NCBI RefSeq assembly: GCF_900111125.1 | Contig: NZ_FOGE01000018.1 | Span: 43,590 to 107,589, forward strand | Source of the DNA: Sphingobium sp. YR768 | GTDB lineage: Bacteria > Pseudomonadota > Alphaproteobacteria > Sphingomonadales > Sphingomonadaceae | Reading direction: 5' to 3' | Length of the DNA: 64,000 nt | Shown: positions 33,860 through 42,395 of the stretch, piece by piece | Layout of the letters: the number at the start of each line of letters is the position of its first letter | How positions within the stretch are numbered: the stretch's first letter is position 1 | Translations under genes and position numbers: made by a program | The notes under the pieces: generated by a model | The model's database searches: none | The model's input: only the letters and a program-made list of their open reading frames with translations | What the model was told of the DNA's origin: nothing

Positions 33860-34750
33860 TCACGCCCCCCTCTCACCCCGCAATTCCAGTCGGCTGGCGC
33901 GTTCGAAGATCGCAAGGACCAGCGGGTCGGCTTCGGCGGCGCGGATGGCGGCGTGGAAATCCACGGGGGGCATGGCGGGGGCGCCGGGGACCGGGAGGAG
34001 CGTGCCGTCGGCCAGTTGCTGGCGCGCCATGGGGCGGGGGAAGATGCCGATGCCGCCGCCTTCCTGCACGATGTCGATCATGGTGCGGACATTGTTGCAC
34101 AGGTTGAGCGGACAATCGGCGAGGTCCGATGCGGCGATCGCGTCCTTCATGATGCGGTAGAGCGGCGACAGGTTGGTGAGCGACCAGATTGGCGGGCGAG
34201 TGGCGGCCATCGTCGCGACGGTCGCGGGGCTGGCGAGCCAGAGCAGGTCGACGCTGCCGATCGGCGTGGTGCGCAGCATCGGATGGGCGATGCGGCCGGC
34301 GGCGAAGGCGATGTCGGCATGGCCGGAGGCGAGTTGCTGGATCAGGTCTGCGGTCAGGGCGATGTCCACTTCCAGGCTGACCTGCGGCAGGTCGCGGCCA
34401 AGCTGGGCGACGAAGCCGGGCAGGCAACTGGCCGCCGCGATTTCGCCCGCGCCGATGCGGATGATGCCGGTCGCGCCCGCAATATCGCTGCACCCCAGCA
34501 GCACGCCCTGAAAGCGCGCCCAGAGCGGTTCGCTTTCGCGCACCAGTTCGCGCCCGGCGGGGGTGAGCGCCATCGTCCGCCCGTCGCGGCGGAAGAGGGC
34601 GGTGCCGAGATGATTTTCCAGTTCGCGCACGCGGGCGGAAATGGCGGGCTGGGTCGTGTTGAGCCGCGCCGCCGCCGCCGCGAAAGTGCCTAGGCGAGCG
34701 ATCCAGAGCAGCGTTTCGAGATGGTAGAAGGCGATGCGATTGATAGACAT
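33860..34750 (-). CDS. LysR-family transcriptional regulator
   Basis: A 296-residue LTTR. The winged HTH lies in residues 6-65 (LETLLWIARLGTFAAAAARLNTTQPAISARVRELE), followed by the two-lobed effector domain. It is divergent from scoA with an 83-bp gap, the classic position of an LTTR that controls its neighbour. The T-N11-A-type symmetry around 34757-34785 (AACCGAAAAAACAAATCATTGG) was not resolved into a clear site. Effector, perhaps an acyl-CoA or ketoacid, is unknown. Confidence 0.88.
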   Translation of the reverse strand: MSINRIAFYHLETLLWIARLGTFAAAAARLNTTQPAISARVRELENHLGTALFRRDGRTMALTPAGRELVRESEPLWARFQGVLLGCSDIAGATGIIRIGAGEIAAASCLPGFVAQLGRDLPQVSLEVDIALTADLIQQLASGHADIAFAAGRIAHPMLRTTPIGSVDLLWLASPATVATMAATRPPIWSLTNLSPLYRIMKDAIAASDLADCPLNLCNNVRTMIDIVQEGGGIGIFPRPMARQQLADGTLLPVPGAPAMPPVDFHAAIRAAEADPLVLAIFERASRLELRGERGA

Positions 34751-34833
34751 CGTTTGGGTTTAACCGAAAAAACAAATCATTGGTATTGATTGGTCGGCCT
34801 GCATAGGGTGGCGCGAAATTTCAGGAAGGATGG

Positions 34834-35550
34834 ATGCCGATGGCCAGGAAGCTCTACCCCGATGCCGCGTCTGCGCTGGACGGATTGCTGTTCGACGGGA
34901 TGCATCTGTGCGCGGGGGGCTTTGGCCTGTGCGGCATTCCCGAACGGCTGATCGACGCGATCCGCGATTCGGGGGTCAAGGATCTGACCATCGCCAGCAA
35001 CAATGCCGGGATCGATGGCGAGGGGCTGGGCAAGCTGCTGCGCACGCGGCAGGTGAAGAAGATGATCTCCTCCTATGTCGGCGAGAATAAGGAGTTCGAA
35101 CGGCAGTTTCTGGCGGGCGAGCTGGAAGTCGAATTCTGTCCGCAGGGGACTCTCGCGGAGCGATGCCGCGCGGGCGGGGCGGGCATCCCCGGCTTCTACA
35201 CCAAGACCGGCGTGGGGACGCAGGTGGCCGAGGGCAAGGAAGTGAAGAGCTTCGACGGGCAGGATTATATCCTGGAGCGGGGCATCTTTGCCGATGTGGC
35301 GATCATCAAGGGGTGGAAGGCCGACGAGAGCGGCAATCTGATCTTCCGCAAGACCGCGCGCAATTTCAACGCGCCGATGGCGACGGCCGCGAAGATCTGC
35401 ATCGCCGAGGTCGAGGAAGTGGTGCCGACGGGGACGCTCGATCCCGATGCGATCCACCTGCCGGGCATTTATGTGAAGCGCATGATCATCGGCGCGCCCT
35501 ATGACAAGAAGATCGAGTTTCGCACGACGCGGGCGCGGGAAGCGGCCTGA
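34834..35550 (+). CDS. scoA: 3-oxoacid CoA-transferase subunit A
   Basis: A 238-residue alpha subunit of a family I CoA-transferase. [16 protein letters not shown] is the CoA-binding start, and [14 protein letters not shown] and [21 protein letters not shown] follow as in succinyl-CoA:3-ketoacid transferases. With ScoB it transfers CoA from succinyl-CoA to acetoacetate, for ketone or PHB-derived acetoacetate use. Its stop overlaps the phosphatase start (TGATG, 35548-35552). The subunit B gene lies two genes further on. Confidence 0.93.
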   Translation: MPMARKLYPDAASALDGLLFDGMHLCAGGFGLCGIPERLIDAIRDSGVKDLTIASNNAGIDGEGLGKLLRTRQVKKMISSYVGENKEFERQFLAGELEVEFCPQGTLAERCRAGGAGIPGFYTKTGVGTQVAEGKEVKSFDGQDYILERGIFADVAIIKGWKADESGNLIFRKTARNFNAPMATAAKICIAEVEEVVPTGTLDPDAIHLPGIYVKRMIIGAPYDKKIEFRTTRAREAA

Positions 35551-36509
35551 TGTTTCAGGAGAAGGCCGCTGTCAGTGCTCCTGCGAAGGCAGGAGCCCAG
35601 GGTCGAACGACGCGCTCTGGCGCCCTGGGCTCCTGCTTTCGCAGGAGCACGCTGTTGCTGCTGGTGCCTTTGGCGGCTTGTGCAACGACCACGCCGCCAG
35701 CCGTAACGGGCGCTGCGCCGAGCGCCAATCCGCCCGCAGGGATGCAATATCTCTATGGGTCGGGGGAGGGGGCCGCGATTTCGGTGCAGGCGTGGAATGC
35801 GCTGCTGGCCTATGCGGCGGTGACGGTGAAGGCGCGTCCGGCAAATAGCGTGGTGCTGGCGGAAGGGGCGAGTCTGGCCGCGCCTTCATTCGAGCCCTGT
35901 GGGGACAAGCCGTTCGCGGCCGTGTTCGACGTGGATGAGACGGTGATGCTGAACACCGGCTTCGAATATCATGATGCGAAGACCGGCAAGGGCTATAATC
36001 CGGCCGACTGGGATGCGTGGGAAAAGACCGGCGAAGGCGCGGTCGGGCCGGTGCCGGGCGCGGACCGTGGGGTCGCGGCGTTGCGGGCGCTGGGCGTGAC
36101 GGTGATCTTCAACACCAACCGGTCGGCCGCCAATGCCGACGCGACGGTGCGCGCGATCAGGGCGGCGGGGCTGGGCGAGGCTGTGCATGGCCAGACGCTG
36201 TATCTGCAAGGCGACGACAATACAGGCGGCATGAAGGATGCACGACGCTGGCGCATTTCGGATAGCTATTGCGTCATCGCCATGGGCGGCGACCAGCTGG
36301 GCGATTTTTCCGACCTGTTCAATGTGGGCAAGCCAGCCCCCGGCCCGCGCCGCGCCATGACCATGCAGGCGCCGGTTGCGGGGCTGTGGGGCAATGGCTG
36401 GTTCGTGCTGCCCAACCCCGTTTATGGCAGCGGGCTGGTCGGCGGCTATGACGATGTGTTTCCGATGGACAAAAGGTGGGAGTTGCCCGCCAATGGAGCC
36501 GGGAAATGA
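35550..36509 (+). CDS. HAD-family acid phosphatase lipoprotein (class B / e(P4)-like)
   Basis: A 319-residue protein with a lipobox (LAAC, Cys44) after a hydrophobic stretch. The HAD nucleophile motif is VFDVDETVMLN (Asp127, Asp129), and NTNRS (motif II) and the later acidic motif near MGGDQLGDF follow. It resembles outer-membrane-attached acid phosphatases that release phosphate from nucleotides. Residues 9-33 are encoded by an inverted repeat (35575-35650), so the signal peptide carries an unusual long n-region. The start is fixed by coupling to the scoA stop. Confidence 0.85.
   Translation: MFQEKAAVSAPAKAGAQGRTTRSGALGSCFRRSTLLLLVPLAACATTTPPAVTGAAPSANPPAGMQYLYGSGEGAAISVQAWNALLAYAAVTVKARPANSVVLAEGASLAAPSFEPCGDKPFAAVFDVDETVMLNTGFEYHDAKTGKGYNPADWDAWEKTGEGAVGPVPGADRGVAALRALGVTVIFNTNRSAANADATVRAIRAAGLGEAVHGQTLYLQGDDNTGGMKDARRWRISDSYCVIAMGGDQLGDFSDLFNVGKPAPGPRRAMTMQAPVAGLWGNGWFVLPNPVYGSGLVGGYDDVFPMDKRWELPANGAGK
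35575..35650. repeat. Palindromic element inside the 5' end of the phosphatase gene
   Basis: Arms of 28 bp (35575-35602, 35623-35650) pair with one mismatch. Each contains a small hairpin with stem CTCCTGC/GCAGGAG and loop GAAG or GAAA. It is read in frame as SAPAKAGAQG ... GALGSCFRRS of the lipoprotein signal peptide. Confidence 0.88.
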
Positions 36510-36838
36510 CAGAGAAAGCGATACCGCAAGCTGAGCATCCTAACGCCCTGTCGCTGGATAAGGGCGACATACTGACGGATCAGTCCCATGAGATCATGCG
36601 GGTGTGGGTGACAAATGGGGCGGGCAGCAGCATCTGGATTTCCGCTCGGACTTTGGAAGACCCGACATTTTTCGGCTATCTGATGTCCGATACGATCCGA
36701 CATGCCGCGCGCGCCTATGCCACGACATGGGACCTCGATGAGGGGCAAGCTCTCGAATCGATCGTATCCGCATTATCGGCGGAATTGCGCAATCAGGTCG
36801 GTGAAATAACGACCATTCAGGAAGGAAGTTTGAACTGA
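36506..36838 (+). CDS. DUF5076-like hypothetical protein
   Basis: A 110-residue protein starting [17 protein letters not shown]. The central stretch [16 protein letters not shown] and the later [12 protein letters not shown] resemble DUF5076, a small domain of unknown function often found in sphingomonads. The start overlaps the phosphatase stop (ATGA, 36506-36509), and its stop overlaps scoB (TGATG, 36836-36840), so it is embedded in a coupled operon. Confidence 0.68.
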   Translation: MTEKAIPQAEHPNALSLDKGDILTDQSHEIMRVWVTNGAGSSIWISARTLEDPTFFGYLMSDTIRHAARAYATTWDLDEGQALESIVSALSAELRNQVGEITTIQEGSLN

Positions 36839-37473
36839 TGCCCTGGACTCGTGACGAGATGGCCGCGCGGGCGGCGAAGGAATTGCAGGACGGTTTCTAT
36901 GTGAATCTGGGCATCGGCATCCCGACGCTGGTGGCGAACCATATTCCCGATGGCGTGGAAGTGACGCTCCAGTCGGAAAATGGCATGCTGGGCATCGGCC
37001 CCTTCCCCTATGAGGGTGAGGAGGATGCCGACCTGATCAATGCGGGCAAGCAGACGATCAGCGAATTGCCGCAGTCGGCCTATTTCTCCAGTGCGGACAG
37101 TTTCGCGATGATCCGGGGCGGGCATATCGACCTGACCGTGCTGGGCGCGATGGAAGTTGCCGAAAATGGCGACATCGCCAACTGGATGATCCCCGGCAAG
37201 ATGATCAAGGGCATGGGCGGCGCGATGGATCTGGTCGCGGGCGTCAAGAAGATCATCGTGGTGATGGAACATACGTCGAAAAATGGCGACGCGAAGTTCA
37301 TTCCGGAATGCACCCTGCCGCTGACCGGCAAGAATGTGGTCGACATGATCGTCACCGACCTGTGCGTATTCCAGCGGCCCGACCATGACAGTCCGTTCAA
37401 GCTGATCGAGATGGCGCCGGGCGTGACGGCGGAGGAAGTCGCTGCTAAGACGACCGCCCATTATAGCAGCTAA
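36838..37473 (+). CDS. scoB: 3-oxoacid CoA-transferase subunit B
   Basis: A 211-residue beta subunit. The catalytic Glu is in [12 protein letters not shown] (Glu47), which forms the glutamyl-CoA intermediate. [15 protein letters not shown] is the N-terminal family signature. It needs ScoA, encoded 1.3 kb upstream; the two genes are separated by the phosphatase and DUF5076 genes but remain in the same overlapping transcription unit. Confidence 0.94.
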   Translation: MPWTRDEMAARAAKELQDGFYVNLGIGIPTLVANHIPDGVEVTLQSENGMLGIGPFPYEGEEDADLINAGKQTISELPQSAYFSSADSFAMIRGGHIDLTVLGAMEVAENGDIANWMIPGKMIKGMGGAMDLVAGVKKIIVVMEHTSKNGDAKFIPECTLPLTGKNVVDMIVTDLCVFQRPDHDSPFKLIEMAPGVTAEEVAAKTTAHYSS

Positions 37474-37482
37474 GGGCAATCC

Positions 37483-37923
37483 ATGAGCCTCGACGGCACG
37501 TATGACGACGCCAATATCTTTGCCCTGATTCTTCAGGGCAAAATCCCGTCGACGAAGCTCTATGAGGATGACACGACCTTCGCCTTCCTCGACATCATGC
37601 CGCAGACGCGGGGGCATGCGCTGGTCATTTCCAAATGGTCCAAGGCGCGCAACCTGCTGGAGATGGAGGAGGAAGCGCTGGGTCAGGTGATGGCGACCAC
37701 CAAGAAGGTCGCCACCGCCATCCGCAAGGCGCTGAACCCCGACGGCATCCAGATCGCCCAGTTTAACGGCGCGCCGGCCGGGCAGACGATTTTCCACCTG
37801 CATGTCCATATCCTGCCGCGCTGGGAGGGCGATCCCAAGGGGTTTGCCGCCCATGGTGTGGGCGCACAAGCGGACAAGGATGATTTGCAGGCGCTGGCCG
37901 ACGAGATTCGCGCGCAATTCTGA
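37483..37923 (+). CDS. HIT-family nucleotide-binding protein
   Basis: A 146-residue histidine-triad hydrolase. The triad HLHVHI (His105, His107, His109) sits in FHLHVHILPRW, and the N-terminal NIFALILQGKIPSTKLYEDD fits the HinT/HIT branch. These enzymes hydrolyse AMP-linked substrates such as AMP-lysine or dinucleotides. It follows scoB by 9 nt and is probably the last gene of that operon. Between it and the next gene is a 15-nt tandem-like GGCCAACA repeat. Confidence 0.93.
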   Translation: MSLDGTYDDANIFALILQGKIPSTKLYEDDTTFAFLDIMPQTRGHALVISKWSKARNLLEMEEEALGQVMATTKKVATAIRKALNPDGIQIAQFNGAPAGQTIFHLHVHILPRWEGDPKGFAAHGVGAQADKDDLQALADEIRAQF

Positions 37924-37995
37924 TGGCGCTTTCCTTCGAAAATAGCCTGTCGGCCAACAGTCTGCGGGCCAACAATCTGTGGGACAGGCGCTGAC

Positions 37996-39291
37996 ATGGC
38001 TTTGCGTCCCTTCCAGGCGCCCGGCGCCCGGCTGGCGCTGCTGTCCAAGCGCGCCAGCACGCACTTTGCCGGTGCGCGGGGCGAGAGCGAGGTCATATTG
38101 GATGTGTCGCGCCTGCTGTCGCGCGCCTTCCATCCCGCTCCGACCGGGATCGACCGGGTCGAATATGTCTATGCTCGCGAATTGCTGGCGCGGATTCCTG
38201 ACCGGCTGGCCTTTGCGGCGGTGCATCCGGCCGGGGGCTATTATGGTCGGCTGAGCAGCGCGGCGGTGCGCCAGTTCCTGGCCTTCACGGCGGCGAAATG
38301 GCGCAATGCGCGATCGACCGATGCAGGGGAAGGCAAGGCGGCGGTGATCCGCCACATGTTCGCCACCCGCCCGCGCCCGGTGCCGCGCGCGACGGGGCCG
38401 CGCATCTATCTGCAAGTGTCGCCGCACCATCTGGACGATGAGGCGCAGGTCGGCGCGATCCTGCGCGCCGAGGGGGCGAAGCTGGTGACGCTGGTGCATG
38501 ACGTCATTCCGCTGAGCCATCCCGAATTCGCCCGGCCACAGGGGGCGGACGAGCATCGCAAGCGTGTGCGCACGATCGACCGCTATGCCAGCGGGATCAT
38601 CGGCAACAGTCAGGCGACGATCGACGCGCTGGCGCCGCATATGCGGTGCGGGCTGGACGGGCGGGCGATTCGCGTCGCCCATTTCGGCGCGGACCCGGCG
38701 GACATCTTTTCCAACCGGCATGACGATGTGCCGGAGCGACCCTATTTCATCTATATTTCCACGATCGAGCCGCGGAAAAATCATCTGCTGCTGCTCAACA
38801 TCTGGCGGCGGCTGGTCGACCGGCTGGGCGATGCGGCGCCGGTGCTGGTGCTGGTAGGGCGGCGCGGCTGGGAAAATGAAAATGTCATCGACATGCTGGA
38901 ACGCGGCGAGGCGCTGCGCGGCCATGTGATCGAGGCGGGCGAAGTGTCCGACAACCGGATGCAGGCGCTGGTGGCGCAGGCGCGGGCGATGCTGATGCCG
39001 TCCTTCATCGAAGGGTTCGGCATGCCGGTGGTCGAGGCGCTGACGGCGGGCGTGCCGGTGATTTGCAGCGACATCATCGCCCATCGCGAGGTTGGGGGTG
39101 ATGCGCCCGATTATCTCGATCCGCTTGATGGTATCGGCTGGATGCGCGCGATCGAGGCCTATAGCTGTGCCGATTCACCCGAGCGGGTGGCGCAACTGGG
39201 CCGGATCGCGGTCTGGCGCGCGCCGACATGGCGGGACTATTTCGACATTATCAGTGAGCTGATCGAAGAAGTAACAGCCTCTGTTTCTTGA
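37996..39291 (+). CDS. Family 1/4 glycosyltransferase
   Basis: A 431-residue GT-B enzyme. The N-terminal segment ILDVSRLLSRAFHPAPTGIDRVEYVYA is shared in pattern with the GT at 59308-60507, so the two are paralogues of one family. The C-terminal donor domain shows ISTIEPRKNHLLLL and SFIEGFGMPVVEALTAGVPVI, the nucleotide-sugar-binding E-x7-E region. It starts the polysaccharide locus, upstream of kpsC and kpsS. Sugar specificity is unknown. Confidence 0.86.
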   Translation: MALRPFQAPGARLALLSKRASTHFAGARGESEVILDVSRLLSRAFHPAPTGIDRVEYVYARELLARIPDRLAFAAVHPAGGYYGRLSSAAVRQFLAFTAAKWRNARSTDAGEGKAAVIRHMFATRPRPVPRATGPRIYLQVSPHHLDDEAQVGAILRAEGAKLVTLVHDVIPLSHPEFARPQGADEHRKRVRTIDRYASGIIGNSQATIDALAPHMRCGLDGRAIRVAHFGADPADIFSNRHDDVPERPYFIYISTIEPRKNHLLLLNIWRRLVDRLGDAAPVLVLVGRRGWENENVIDMLERGEALRGHVIEAGEVSDNRMQALVAQARAMLMPSFIEGFGMPVVEALTAGVPVICSDIIAHREVGGDAPDYLDPLDGIGWMRAIEAYSCADSPERVAQLGRIAVWRAPTWRDYFDIISELIEEVTASVS

Positions 39292-39426
39292 TTTTCCTGT
39301 GAGACAGTCACATGGATAGGCGACGATGGAGGACAAGGCCATGGCCCGTGCAGGGGCTGCATCCGGCACCATGATCGACGCCGCGTCATGCGGACGGACA
39401 GCGCTGTCGGCAGGCGTCGGTCAGCC

Positions 39427-41055
39427 ATGACGGCTGCGCCCTTCCTGCGATCGCCGCCTTTTGCCGGTATCGCGCCGTCGGTGGCGGCGATCAGTGCGGC
39501 GGATGGCCATGCCGCGGCCGAGCCGGTCGACGATGCGCTGATCGCGCGAATCGCGCAGGCGCGGGTTGGCGGCGATTTTTGGGGCGATCGGCCGACGGGC
39601 GTGCGATTGTTGATGCGCGCAGGCGTGCCGGTTTCGGGCCATGCGCTGGAAGGATTGCTGCCGCAGGAAATCGGTATCCTACCCGGCGGTGCCGGGAGCG
39701 CGGTGCAGGGGCGGATGCTGCCGGCTGGTTGCGATCCCTGGGCGCTGGTGGCGCAGGCGCGTGCGGTTCATGCGGCGCCTGACGACGAACTGGCGCTGAT
39801 CGCAGGCCTTCTGGACGCGCCGGTATTCGGGCCGGATGGAGAGCCGATCGATCCCGCGAGGCTGCGGGCGGAGCTGGGAACCCGGATCGGCGCTGTGCGG
39901 TATCGCGATTGCTTTACCGGCGCGCCGGTCGATGCGGCGCAGGCGGTCGAGCAGCTGGCCGACTGGCGACGGCATATGGAGGGCAATCGCGGCATCGTGG
40001 CGGCCAGCGGCATGGCCTTCTGGAAACGCGAGGCGATTCGCCATTTCCTGTGGGACGGGCGAAGCGCGCCGCCTTTTCTGTCGCCGGTTCGGGGCATGCG
40101 GCGGGCGCGACAACAGGGCGGGGCGCTGGCGATCTGGCCATCGCGCGTGCCGCCGACCTTGCCGCAGGATGCCGCCGCGCAGGGGGTGACGGTCGCGCGG
40201 GTCGAGGATGGTTTCCTGCGGTCGCGCGGGCTGGGGGCGGCGCTGCATCCGCCCGGATCGGTCGTGGTCGACCGCAGTGGCATCTATTATAATGCGCGGC
40301 GGCCGAGCGATCTGGAAAGCCTGCTGGCCAATCATGATTTCCCGCCGGCGCTGGTCGACCGGGCGCGGCGTCTGCGCACCCGCATCTGCGCGGCGGGGAT
40401 GACCAAATATGGGCCGGAGGCGGGCGAGATGATCGGCCTGCCCAAGGGGCGGCGCACGGTGCTGGCGGTGGGGCAGGTGGATGATGACCTGTCGGTGCGG
40501 CTGGGCGGTGGCGGCGTCGACGGCAATCTGGATTTCCTGGCGCGGGTGCGCCGGGCCGAGCCGGATGCCTGGATCGTCTATCGCCCGCATCCCGACGTGC
40601 AGGCCGGGCATCGCAAGGGGCATTTGCCCGACGCGGCGGTGCTGGTCCATGCCGATGCGATCGACACCGGCGCGCCGCTGATGGAGTTGGTGCAGACGGT
40701 GGACGAAGTCCATGTCCTGTCGTCCCTGACCGGGTTCGAGGCGCTGATGCGGGGCCGTTCCGTAACGGTGCATGGCATGCCATTTTATGCAGGATGGGGG
40801 CTGACCCGTGACCTGGCGAAATCGACTGGTCGCCGCGGCCGTCAACTCACCGTGGATCAACTTGTGGCGGCGGCGCTCATTCTCTATCCTCGCTATATCG
40901 ATCCGGTTACGCGATTGCCCTGTGGTCCTGAAATCATGGTGGACCGGCTGGCGAACGGATCGATGCCGCCGGTGACGTTTTTGATCCGGCTACGGATGCT
41001 ACAGGGGAAGTTGCGCCGATTTATGACTTTGTCCGCCGAGTTCCTTCATGGCTGA
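39427..41055 (+). CDS. kpsC: KpsC-like capsule polysaccharide Kdo-transferase, one module intact
   Basis: A 542-residue protein. KpsC proteins carry two related glycosyltransferase modules that build the poly-Kdo linker on phosphatidylglycerol. Here the C-terminal module is complete: VEDGFLRSRGLG (near 258), SGIYYNARRPS, VGQVDDDLS, VYRPHPDV and HVLSSLTGFEALMRG. The first 180 residues hold only a shortened remnant of the first module (ending YRDCFTGAPVDAAQAVEQL). Normal KpsC is about 670 residues. The start at 39427 is chosen over an upstream ATG at 39388. It overlaps kpsS by 8 nt. Confidence 0.82.
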   Translation: MTAAPFLRSPPFAGIAPSVAAISAADGHAAAEPVDDALIARIAQARVGGDFWGDRPTGVRLLMRAGVPVSGHALEGLLPQEIGILPGGAGSAVQGRMLPAGCDPWALVAQARAVHAAPDDELALIAGLLDAPVFGPDGEPIDPARLRAELGTRIGAVRYRDCFTGAPVDAAQAVEQLADWRRHMEGNRGIVAASGMAFWKREAIRHFLWDGRSAPPFLSPVRGMRRARQQGGALAIWPSRVPPTLPQDAAAQGVTVARVEDGFLRSRGLGAALHPPGSVVVDRSGIYYNARRPSDLESLLANHDFPPALVDRARRLRTRICAAGMTKYGPEAGEMIGLPKGRRTVLAVGQVDDDLSVRLGGGGVDGNLDFLARVRRAEPDAWIVYRPHPDVQAGHRKGHLPDAAVLVHADAIDTGAPLMELVQTVDEVHVLSSLTGFEALMRGRSVTVHGMPFYAGWGLTRDLAKSTGRRGRQLTVDQLVAAALILYPRYIDPVTRLPCGPEIMVDRLANGSMPPVTFLIRLRMLQGKLRRFMTLSAEFLHG

Positions 41056-42331
41056 AATGCCATCCAAGACATTCCTGTTTCTGCAAGGGCCGCATGGCCC
41101 CTATTTTGCGATGCTGGCACAGGCGCTGCGCGACCGGGGCCATCAGGCGCTGCGCATCAACATCAATGGCGGCGACAAGATCGACTGGCCGGGCGAGGCG
41201 ACCGATTATCGCGGCACCTTTCGCAACTGGCCGCTCTTCTTCGACGATTTCGTCGTCAATCAGGGCGTTACCGATCTGGTCCTCTATGGCGACTGTCGCC
41301 CCTATCATGCGTCGGCGCATGGCATGGCGCGGTTGCGCGACGTGCGCGTGCATGTGGTGGAGGAAGGCTATATCCGCCCGGACTTCCTGACGTTGCAGGA
41401 TGACGGGGTGAACGGCAATTCGACCCTGCCGCTGGATGCCCAATGGTATCGGGATCAGGCGCAGGATCTGCCGGACGGCGGCGAGGAAGCTTTGCCGCGC
41501 GTGCCCTCCACCTTTCGCAACCGTGCGCGCAACACCATGCGCAACGGATTGGCATCGGCAATGATGCGGCCCTATTTCCCTTTCTACACCACGCATCGGC
41601 CGCACAGCTTCCTGATGGAATCGGTCGCCTGGTGCTGGAAGCTGGTGCGGCGCAAAAGCTATGACCGGCGGTCGCGCGAGGAATGGGAGAAGGTCAAGGA
41701 CCAGCCCTATTTTACGCTGCCGTTGCAGCTCAATTCCGATTATCAGATCCGCATCCATTCGCCCTTCGGCAATATGCGGGCGGCGTTGCGCTTCGTGATC
41801 AAGAGCTTTGCCCGGCATGCGCCCGAGGGCGTGTCGCTGGTGGTGAAGCGCCATCCGCTCGATCCGGGGCTGGTCGGCTGGAACGGGCTGACGCGGCGGC
41901 TGGCGCGCCATTATGGCGTGGCGGACCGGGTCATCTATCTGGCGGACTGGGACATTGCCGAAGTGGTGGACAAGTCGCTGGGCGTGGTGACGGTCAACAG
42001 CACGGTGGGGACGCTGGCGCTGAACAGCGGCAAGTCCGTGATGGTGCTGGGCCATGCCGTCTACAAGATTCCCGGCGTGGTCCATGGCACGGGGCTGGAT
42101 GCTTTCTGGGGGGCGCCGCATCAGCCGGACATGGGCCTTTATGCCGCGTTCAAGCGCGTGCTGATCGACCGCTGCCTGATCCGGGGCGGATTGTTGAGCG
42201 ACGAGGGGCTGGAACTGCTGGTGACCAATGCGGTCGACCGGCTGACCCGGCCTGATCGCATCGGGCAGGGGGTGATGGAGTTCCCGCTCCGGTCCGCCAG
42301 CAATGGTCGGCTGAGCCTGCTGGCAAGCTGA
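41048..42331 (+). CDS. kpsS: KpsS-like capsule biosynthesis protein
   Basis: A 427-residue protein of the capsule-synthesis family that includes KpsS, the Kdo-transferase which places the first Kdo on the lipid. FLQGPHGPYFAMLAQAL at the N-terminus, VEEGYIRPDFLTLQDDGVN (near residue 103) and VKRHPLDPG (near 267) are family landmarks. It acts at the cytoplasmic membrane face with KpsC. It overlaps kpsC, indicating coupled translation. Confidence 0.88.
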   Translation: MAEMPSKTFLFLQGPHGPYFAMLAQALRDRGHQALRININGGDKIDWPGEATDYRGTFRNWPLFFDDFVVNQGVTDLVLYGDCRPYHASAHGMARLRDVRVHVVEEGYIRPDFLTLQDDGVNGNSTLPLDAQWYRDQAQDLPDGGEEALPRVPSTFRNRARNTMRNGLASAMMRPYFPFYTTHRPHSFLMESVAWCWKLVRRKSYDRRSREEWEKVKDQPYFTLPLQLNSDYQIRIHSPFGNMRAALRFVIKSFARHAPEGVSLVVKRHPLDPGLVGWNGLTRRLARHYGVADRVIYLADWDIAEVVDKSLGVVTVNSTVGTLALNSGKSVMVLGHAVYKIPGVVHGTGLDAFWGAPHQPDMGLYAAFKRVLIDRCLIRGGLLSDEGLELLVTNAVDRLTRPDRIGQGVMEFPLRSASNGRLSLLAS

Positions 42332-42395
42332 TCCCCGCGCCGCATCCGGCAATATTGACCGCGCAATATTTACGCATTCGCTTTAAGGGCTGTTC

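Noticed and set aside
37924..37995. Short tandem-like repeat GGCCAACA between the HIT and glycosyltransferase genes
   Set aside because: Only two or three imperfect copies; too short to treat as a repeat locus or CRISPR.
36817..39084. 755-codon minus-strand frame across scoB, HIT and a glycosyltransferase gene
   Set aside because: Runs opposite three clear genes and has no recognisable protein features.
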